From positions 95,628-159,627 of the forward strand of contig JAGOAU010000004.1 of NCBI GenBank assembly GCA_017983755.1: a DNA stretch of 64,000 bases, read 5' to 3'. Positions 58,222 through 64,000 of the stretch are shown here, piece by piece (within the stretch, counting starts at the first letter, position 1; the number at the start of each line of letters is the position of its first letter). Position numbers and translations under genes: made by a program. Under the pieces are notes generated by a model. That model was given only the letters and a program-made list of their open reading frames with translations. It was not told the DNA's origin and made no database searches. This DNA comes from Azonexus sp. GTDB lineage: Bacteria > Pseudomonadota > Gammaproteobacteria > Burkholderiales > Rhodocyclaceae.

Positions 58222-59718
58222 TCAGTGGTGATGCGGGTGTTCTACTGCGTGATGGGTTTCGGCAGCGGCACGATGGTGCAGCGCGGCGTGGATGTCCTCG
58301 GGCGGCGTCGGGTGGCCGACCCATTGCGGCAGCAGCGAGCCGGCGACCATGCCGAGCATGCTGACGGCAAGACCGATCAGCTGCGGCGGCACCAGGCTGG
58401 CCTCGCCGATCAGCACTTCGACCAGCAGCCATGACGCCAGCCCGCCGAAGATGGCGGCCAGCGCGCCCTGCGTCGTCGCCTTTTTCCAGAAGGCGCCGAA
58501 GAAGAGCGGTACGAAGGCGCCGGCCAGCGTCACCTTGTAGGCGTTCTCGACCATCTTGAAGATGCTGGCATTCGAGTACAGCGCGAAGCCGAGGACGATG
58601 GCGGTGAAGCTGACGATGGAGATGCGCATGACCTTGAGGAACTGGTGGTCGCCCATGCCGGGGAAGAAGCCGCGCACGATGTTTTCCGAGAAGGCGACCG
58701 ACGGGGCGAGCAGGGTTGCCGACGAGCAGCTCATGATCGCCGACAGCACGGCGCCGAAGAAGATGGCCTGGGCGAAGACCGGCGTGTGCTGCAGGACCAG
58801 CGTCGGCAGCACCAGCTGCGAGTCGGTTTCGAGCAGGCCGGTGAATAGTTCGGGGTCGATCAATGTCGCCGAATAGGCGATGAACATCGGCACGAAGGTG
58901 AAGCAGAAGTAGATCGAGCCGCCGAGGATCGAGCCCCAGATGGCGATGGTCGAAGTCTTGGCCGAGGTGATGCGCTGGAAGACGTCCTGCTGTGGAATCG
59001 AGCCGAGCATCATGGTCATCCAGGCGCCGAGGAAGGTCAGCCACTGCCAGGGATCGGGCGGCGGGAAGAAATCGAGCTTGCCGGCGGCCGAGGCGTGATT
59101 GACCACCAGCTCCACCCCGCCGGTCAGGCCCGAGACGATGTAGCCGATGTACAGCATGCCGCCCATGATGACGCCCATCTGCACGAAATCGAGGATGGCG
59201 ACCGACAACATGCCGCCGAAGGTGGTGTAGGTGAGGACGATGGCGGCGCCGAGGATCATGCCGGCGGTCTGGCTGACGAAGCCGTTGGTGACGACATTGA
59301 AGACCAGCCCGAGCGCCTTGATCTGCGCCGACACCCAGCCGAGGTAGGAGGCGACGATGCACAGTGTCGTCAGCACTTCCACGGTGCGGTTGTAGCGCAG
59401 GCGGAAATAGTCGCCGAGGGTCAGGATATTCAGCTTGTACAGTTTTTTGGCGAAGAAGAAGCCGGCGATGATCAGGCACAGCGAGGAGCCGAAGGGATCG
59501 GCGACGACGCCGCGCAAACCCTCCTTGACGAAGGTGGCGGAAACGCCGAACACTGCCTCGGCGCCGAACCAGGTGGCGAACACGGTGGCGGTGACGACCG
59601 GCAGCGGCAGGTGGCGGCCGGCGACGGCAAAGTCCTTGGCGGTATGCACGCGCGTGGCGACGTAAAGGCCGATGCCGATGGACAGCATCAGGTAGAGAAC
59701 GACGAACCAGATCAGCAT
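58222..59718 (-). CDS. Sodium:solute symporter family transporter with His-rich tail
   Basis: A 498-aa transporter of the SSS/LeuT-like fold with 13 or so TM segments; conserved pieces are AGRHLPLPVVTATVFATWFGAEAVFG, LTYTTFGGMLSVAILDFVQM and SCSSATLLAPSVAFSENI. Closest in look to bacterial members of the choline/pantothenate/sugar symporter group; the substrate cannot be told. The C-terminal 25 residues hold ten His (ALHHRAAAETHHAVEHPHHH), an unusual metal-binding-like tail. Confidence 0.88.
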   Translation of the reverse strand: MLIWFVVLYLMLSIGIGLYVATRVHTAKDFAVAGRHLPLPVVTATVFATWFGAEAVFGVSATFVKEGLRGVVADPFGSSLCLIIAGFFFAKKLYKLNILTLGDYFRLRYNRTVEVLTTLCIVASYLGWVSAQIKALGLVFNVVTNGFVSQTAGMILGAAIVLTYTTFGGMLSVAILDFVQMGVIMGGMLYIGYIVSGLTGGVELVVNHASAAGKLDFFPPPDPWQWLTFLGAWMTMMLGSIPQQDVFQRITSAKTSTIAIWGSILGGSIYFCFTFVPMFIAYSATLIDPELFTGLLETDSQLVLPTLVLQHTPVFAQAIFFGAVLSAIMSCSSATLLAPSVAFSENIVRGFFPGMGDHQFLKVMRISIVSFTAIVLGFALYSNASIFKMVENAYKVTLAGAFVPLFFGAFWKKATTQGALAAIFGGLASWLLVEVLIGEASLVPPQLIGLAVSMLGMVAGSLLPQWVGHPTPPEDIHAALHHRAAAETHHAVEHPHHH

Positions 59719-59802
59719 GTCGTGCCGCCCGCAGGCAAGAGGTTGAAAACGCGGAAATTATAAGGCTGTTGCGCTGCAGCAGCGATGCCTGCGCCAGGCA
59801 TC

Positions 59803-59835
59803 GGTTGCGGTCGACCCCGGGAAAAGGGCCAAATC
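59803..59835 (+). repeat. Dispersed TGCGGTCGAC repeat copy, intergenic
   Basis: GGTTGCGGTCGAC, GAAAA and AAAT at usual spacing, in the recA upstream region, 41 bp before the LexA box. Confidence 0.78.
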
Positions 59836-59875
59836 CATGGCCGGCGCCGCTTGCCAATCCGGCCGAATCATTATA

Positions 59876-59891
59876 CTGTGATTATGAACAG
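59876..59891. promoter_or_regulatory. LexA-binding SOS box of recA
   Basis: CTGT-N8-ACAG (CTGTGATTATGAACAG) with flanking TA bases, 119 bp upstream of the recA ATG. A -10-like TATACT (59872-59877) overlaps it, with TTGCCA (59851-59856) upstream at 15 bp, so LexA bound here would block the promoter. Confidence 0.85.
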
Positions 59892-60010
59892 TAGTTCGCG
59901 CGATGCTTCCCGCATTTATCCCCGCCGGGAATTCGCGCCGTATCAGCAGCAATTTCTATTCCATCTCCGGCCCCTGTGCCATAATCCCGTCAAATTTCCG
60001 AGGTATCGCA

Positions 60011-61031
<1,021 letters not shown>

Positions 61032-61039
<8 letters not shown>

Positions 61040-61475
61040 TCCGGTTTCGGCGCTGCGTGTTGCGGCCCTGCGACTGCTGACCCGGCGCGATCACAGCCGG
61101 GCCGAGTTGACGGCCAAACTGGCGGCGCAGGCCGAATCGGCGGAGCAGTTGAACCAGGTGCTCGACAGGCTGCAGGCGGAGCGCCTGCTTTCCGACCACC
61201 GCTTTGCCAGCCAGCGCGTAGCCGCGCGGGCCGGACGTTACGGCGACGCGCGCCTGAAGCAGGAGTTGCGGCAGCACGGTGTAGGCGACGAGGACATCGC
61301 GGCCGCCCTCCCCGAGGGTGGCGACGAGACCGCCCGTTGCCAGGCCGTGTGGGCGCGGAAATTCGGCGCCTTGCCGCACAGCGCGGAAGAGCGCGCCAAA
61401 CAGATGCGTTTCCTGCAATATCGCGGCTTTTCCGGCGATGCGATTCGCCGGGTGATGCGCGGAGTCGATGAATGA
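61032..61475 (+). CDS. recX: RecA regulator RecX
   Basis: A 147-aa helical modulator that limits RecA filament growth. Typical repeats: [42 protein letters not shown] and [15 protein letters not shown]. Overlaps recA by 8 bp and lptB by 4 bp, tying LPS transport to the recA transcript. Confidence 0.95.
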
Positions 61476-62209
61476 GCGATCCCCAGGTGTCCAGTCTCGT
61501 TGCCCGGAACCTGCGCAAGAAGTACAAGGCGCGGACGGTGGTCGAGGACGTTTCCTTCGAAGTAAAAAGTGGTGAAGTGGTCGGCCTGCTCGGTCCCAAC
61601 GGTGCCGGCAAGACGACCTGCTTCTACATGATCGTCGGCCTCGTGCCGGCCGATGGCGGCGATGTCTATATCGACGATGTCCGGCTGACCCATCTGCCGA
61701 TGCATAACCGGGCCCGCCAGGGTCTTTCCTACCTGCCGCAGGAGGCTTCGGTCTTCCGCAAGCTGAATGTCGAGGAAAACATCCGTGCGGTGCTGGAGTT
61801 GCTGAATCTTCCCGAGCCGGAACTCAACGACCGGCTCGAAGGCCTGCTCGGCGAACTGCATGTCGACCACGTGCGCCACATCAATGCGGCCGCCCTTTCC
61901 GGCGGCGAACGGCGGCGCGTCGAAATCGCCCGTGCGCTGGCGACCAACCCGCGCTTCATCCTGCTCGACGAACCGTTCGCCGGGGTTGACCCGATTGCCG
62001 TGCTCGAAATCCAGAAGATCATCCGCTTCCTCAAGGAACGCGGCATCGGCGTCCTGATCACCGACCACAACGTGCGCGAAACCCTCGGCATCTGCGATCA
62101 CGCCTACATCATCAACGCCGGGCGCGTACTTGCCGCTGGACGTCCGGACGAAATCGTGGAGAATGAAAGCGTGCGCAAGGTTTACCTCGGCGAGCACTTC
62201 AAGCTCTGA
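61472..62209 (+). CDS. lptB: LPS export ABC ATPase LptB
   Basis: ATPase that powers LptFG extraction of LPS from the inner membrane. The 245-aa protein has Walker [10 protein letters not shown], the Q-loop region with [19 protein letters not shown] typical of LptB, signature [12 protein letters not shown] and Walker [14 protein letters not shown]. Normally lptC and lptA stand before it; here recX does. It is 24 bp before rpoN. Confidence 0.96.
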   Translation: MSDPQVSSLVARNLRKKYKARTVVEDVSFEVKSGEVVGLLGPNGAGKTTCFYMIVGLVPADGGDVYIDDVRLTHLPMHNRARQGLSYLPQEASVFRKLNVEENIRAVLELLNLPEPELNDRLEGLLGELHVDHVRHINAAALSGGERRRVEIARALATNPRFILLDEPFAGVDPIAVLEIQKIIRFLKERGIGVLITDHNVRETLGICDHAYIINAGRVLAAGRPDEIVENESVRKVYLGEHFKL

Positions 62210-62233
62210 CCCTAGGCAGCGCAACGACAATCG

Positions 62234-63703
62234 ATGAAGCCCGCACTTCAGCTAAAACTCTCCCAACATCTCGCGCTGACGCCGCAATTGCAGCAGTCGA
62301 TCAAGCTCCTGCAGCTGTCGACCGTCGAGATGCAGCAGGAAATCGAGCGCTACCTGCTGGAAAACCCGATGCTGGAACGCGACGACGACGGCCCCGCCGA
62401 GTCGTTTGCAGGGGCCCAGCAGTTCGACGCCCCGCGCAGCGAGGCGGCCGAGCGCAGCGACCATGACGAGCGCGAGGAGCGCGACGCCCGCGACGATCGC
62501 GAACAGGCGGTGCCGGCGGCCCCGTCAGGCGTCGATGACGACCGCTGGACGAGCGATGCCGGCACCTTCACCGGCGCCGGGCGTGACGAGGACGACGACA
62601 GCGACGCCCAGGACATCCATGCCAGCACCCCCAGTCTGCGCGATCACCTGAACCTGCAGCTCGGCGTGACCCAGTTGAGCGAGCGCGACCGCAGCCTGGT
62701 GCGCTTCCTGATCGAGGCGCTGGACGAAGATGGCTATCTATCGACCCCGTTGGTCGAGCTTTGGGAAACCCTGCCGCCGGAGTACGAGATCGAGCTGGAA
62801 GAGCTGGAAATCGCCCTGCGCCACATCCAGAGCTTCGACCCGACCGGCATCGGCGCCCGCAGTCCGCAGGAGTGCCTGGCGCTGCAGCTCAAGGCCTTGC
62901 CGGGCGACGAGCAGAGCGCCCTGGCCCTGCAGGTTGTCGAGAAACACCTCGAACTCCTAGCGGCGCGCGATTTCGTGAAAATAAAGCGCCTGACAGGCTG
63001 CGACGACGAAGCGCTCAAGGAGGCGCATGCCCTGATCGTCAGCCTCAATCCCCGTCCCGGTGCGCGCTTTGCGCAGATCGAGGCGCGCTACATCACGCCC
63101 GACGTCATCGTCAAGAAGCTCAAGGGCAAATGGACGGCCTACATCAACCCGGATGCATACCCGCGGCTGCGCATCAATCGCCTCTACGCCGAAGTCCTGG
63201 CGCAGCAGCGGCGCGGCAACGGCAACCTGACCGGCCAGCTGCAGGAAGCGCGCTGGCTGATCAAGAACGTGCAACAGCGCTTCGAAACGATCCACCGCGT
63301 TACCCAGGCCATTGTCGACCGCCAGCGCCAGTTCTTCGAGCATGGCGAAGTGGCGATGCGGCCGCTGGTTCTGCGCGAGATCGCCGATATCCTCGGCCTG
63401 CACGAGTCGACCGTCTCGCGGGTGACCAGCCAGAAATACATGGCGACGCCGCGCGGCATTTTCGAACTGAAATATTTTTTCGGCAGCCATGTGTCCACCG
63501 ATACCGGTGGCGCCTGCTCTGCCACTGCCATCCGCGCCCTGATCAGGCAGCTGATCGGAGCCGAGGATGGCAAGAAGCCCTTGTCGGATAGCCAATTATC
63601 CGAAATACTAGGCCAGCAGGGAATCGTTGTGGCTCGACGCACGGTGGCAAAGTACCGCGAGTCGCTCAACATCCCGCCGGTCAATTTACGCAAGACCCTG
63701 TAG
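62234..63703 (+). CDS. rpoN: RNA polymerase sigma-54 factor
   Basis: A 489-aa sigma-54. The Gln-rich activator-binding N-terminus (KLSQHLALTPQLQQSIKLLQLS) is followed by an acidic low-complexity linker (about 50-130, DEREERDARDDRE), core-binding region and helix-turn-helix (ADILGLHESTVSRVTSQKYM). The RpoN box ARRTVAKYRE is near the C-terminus. Upstream lptB and downstream hpf keep the common order. Confidence 0.97.
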   Translation: MKPALQLKLSQHLALTPQLQQSIKLLQLSTVEMQQEIERYLLENPMLERDDDGPAESFAGAQQFDAPRSEAAERSDHDEREERDARDDREQAVPAAPSGVDDDRWTSDAGTFTGAGRDEDDDSDAQDIHASTPSLRDHLNLQLGVTQLSERDRSLVRFLIEALDEDGYLSTPLVELWETLPPEYEIELEELEIALRHIQSFDPTGIGARSPQECLALQLKALPGDEQSALALQVVEKHLELLAARDFVKIKRLTGCDDEALKEAHALIVSLNPRPGARFAQIEARYITPDVIVKKLKGKWTAYINPDAYPRLRINRLYAEVLAQQRRGNGNLTGQLQEARWLIKNVQQRFETIHRVTQAIVDRQRQFFEHGEVAMRPLVLREIADILGLHESTVSRVTSQKYMATPRGIFELKYFFGSHVSTDTGGACSATAIRALIRQLIGAEDGKKPLSDSQLSEILGQQGIVVARRTVAKYRESLNIPPVNLRKTL

Positions 63704-63717
63704 TGAGAGGAGAAAAC

Positions 63718-64000
63718 ATGAATCTGCAGATCGCTGGTCACCATATCGAAGTTACGCCGGCATTGCGCGACTATGTGGAAAACAAGCTGGATCCGGTGGT
63801 TCGCCATTTTGACAAGGTCACCGGCGTCAACGTGGTCCTGTCGGTTGAAAAGCTGAAGCAGAAGGCTGAAGTAACCGTCCATGTGCCCGGCAAGGACATG
63901 CATGTCGAAGAATCCGGCGACGATCTCTATGCCGCCATCGATGCGATGTTCGACAAGCTCGATCGCCAGGTCCAGAAATACAAGCAGAAGATGCAGGACC
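63718..64000 (+). CDS. hpf: Ribosome hibernation promoting factor, cut by window edge
   Basis: First 94 codons of a short- or long-form HPF/RaiA. MNLQIAGHHIEVTPALRDYV, an LDPVVRHFDKVTGVNVVLSVEKLK core and the IDAMFDKLDRQVQKYKQK helix are diagnostic. RBS GAGAGGAGA lies 7 bp before the ATG. It follows rpoN by 14 bp. Whether a C-terminal dimerisation domain exists cannot be seen. Confidence 0.95.
   Translation, partial: MNLQIAGHHIEVTPALRDYVENKLDPVVRHFDKVTGVNVVLSVEKLKQKAEVTVHVPGKDMHVEESGDDLYAAIDAMFDKLDRQVQKYKQKMQD

Overview
The window is a G+C-rich chromosomal segment that holds the replication-origin neighbourhood of a betaproteobacterium. I infer Rhodocyclales, probably close to Dechloromonas/Azonexus, from four things: the dnaA-dnaN-gyrB block facing rpmH-rnpA-yidD-yidC-mnmE, a chromosomal gshA of the short proteobacterial type, recA-recX beside lptB-rpoN-hpf, and an arcuflavin/xanthomonadin-type aryl polyene cluster. 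No rRNA, tRNA, CRISPR array, phage or insertion sequence was recognised.

Layout. 1-15.8 kb is housekeeping and redox: fmt (cut by the window edge), def, a LysM protein, dprA, topB, an orphan amino-acid-type binding protein, oxyR-rsuA, a DUF1857-like protein, ybiT, then gshA-gshB-apbE-Sir2, then dtd and a HIT protein. 15.9-26.6 kb is the origin region: gyrB, dnaN and dnaA on the minus strand, with rpmH, rnpA, yidD, yidC, mnmE, a TSUP permease and a lipoprotein on the plus strand. DnaA boxes lie on both sides of dnaA. 26.7-46 kb is a complete aryl polyene pigment locus made of two convergent operons. The plus operon has a flavin-dependent halogenase-like enzyme, a chorismatase, an acyltransferase, a GT2 glycosyltransferase, a methyltransferase, a cation/proton antiporter and a thioredoxin-like protein. 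The 16-gene minus operon has two ACPs, two ketosynthases, a chain-length-factor-like protein, a ketoreductase, two hotdog dehydratases, an aryl:ACP ligase, a LpxL-type acyltransferase, a LolA-like carrier, an MMPL exporter, a hydrolase, a polysaccharide deacetylase, a membrane protein and an unknown protein. 46-60 kb holds PAP2, dsbD, cutA, an ABC-2 exporter, a hydrolase, a 2Fe-2S protein, gltS, a 0.5-kb inverted repeat, a P-type ATPase, a VanZ-like protein and a sodium:solute symporter. 60-64 kb is recA (with a LexA box), recX, lptB, rpoN and the start of hpf.

How the pigment genes fit together (inference from families): the chorismatase makes hydroxybenzoate, the ligase loads it on an ACP, and the ketosynthase, reductase and dehydratase set extends it to a polyene. 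The acyltransferase, glycosyltransferase and deacetylase genes build a glycolipid-like anchor, and the LolA/MMPL pair moves the product towards the outer membrane. The halogenase suggests a halogenated chromophore.

The most unusual signal is not a gene. The 10-mer TGCGGTCGAC occurs about 24 times (hand count, both strands), where base composition predicts well under one. Most copies are followed by two A/T tracts about one helical turn apart. Copies lie between genes, at gene ends and inside coding frames, including the pigment locus. The layout resembles the DNA uptake signal sequence of Pasteurellaceae, and a novel uptake-type signal is my leading hypothesis; a dispersed repeat or a chromosome-organising site is the alternative. 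Four parS-like ParB sites also surround the origin.
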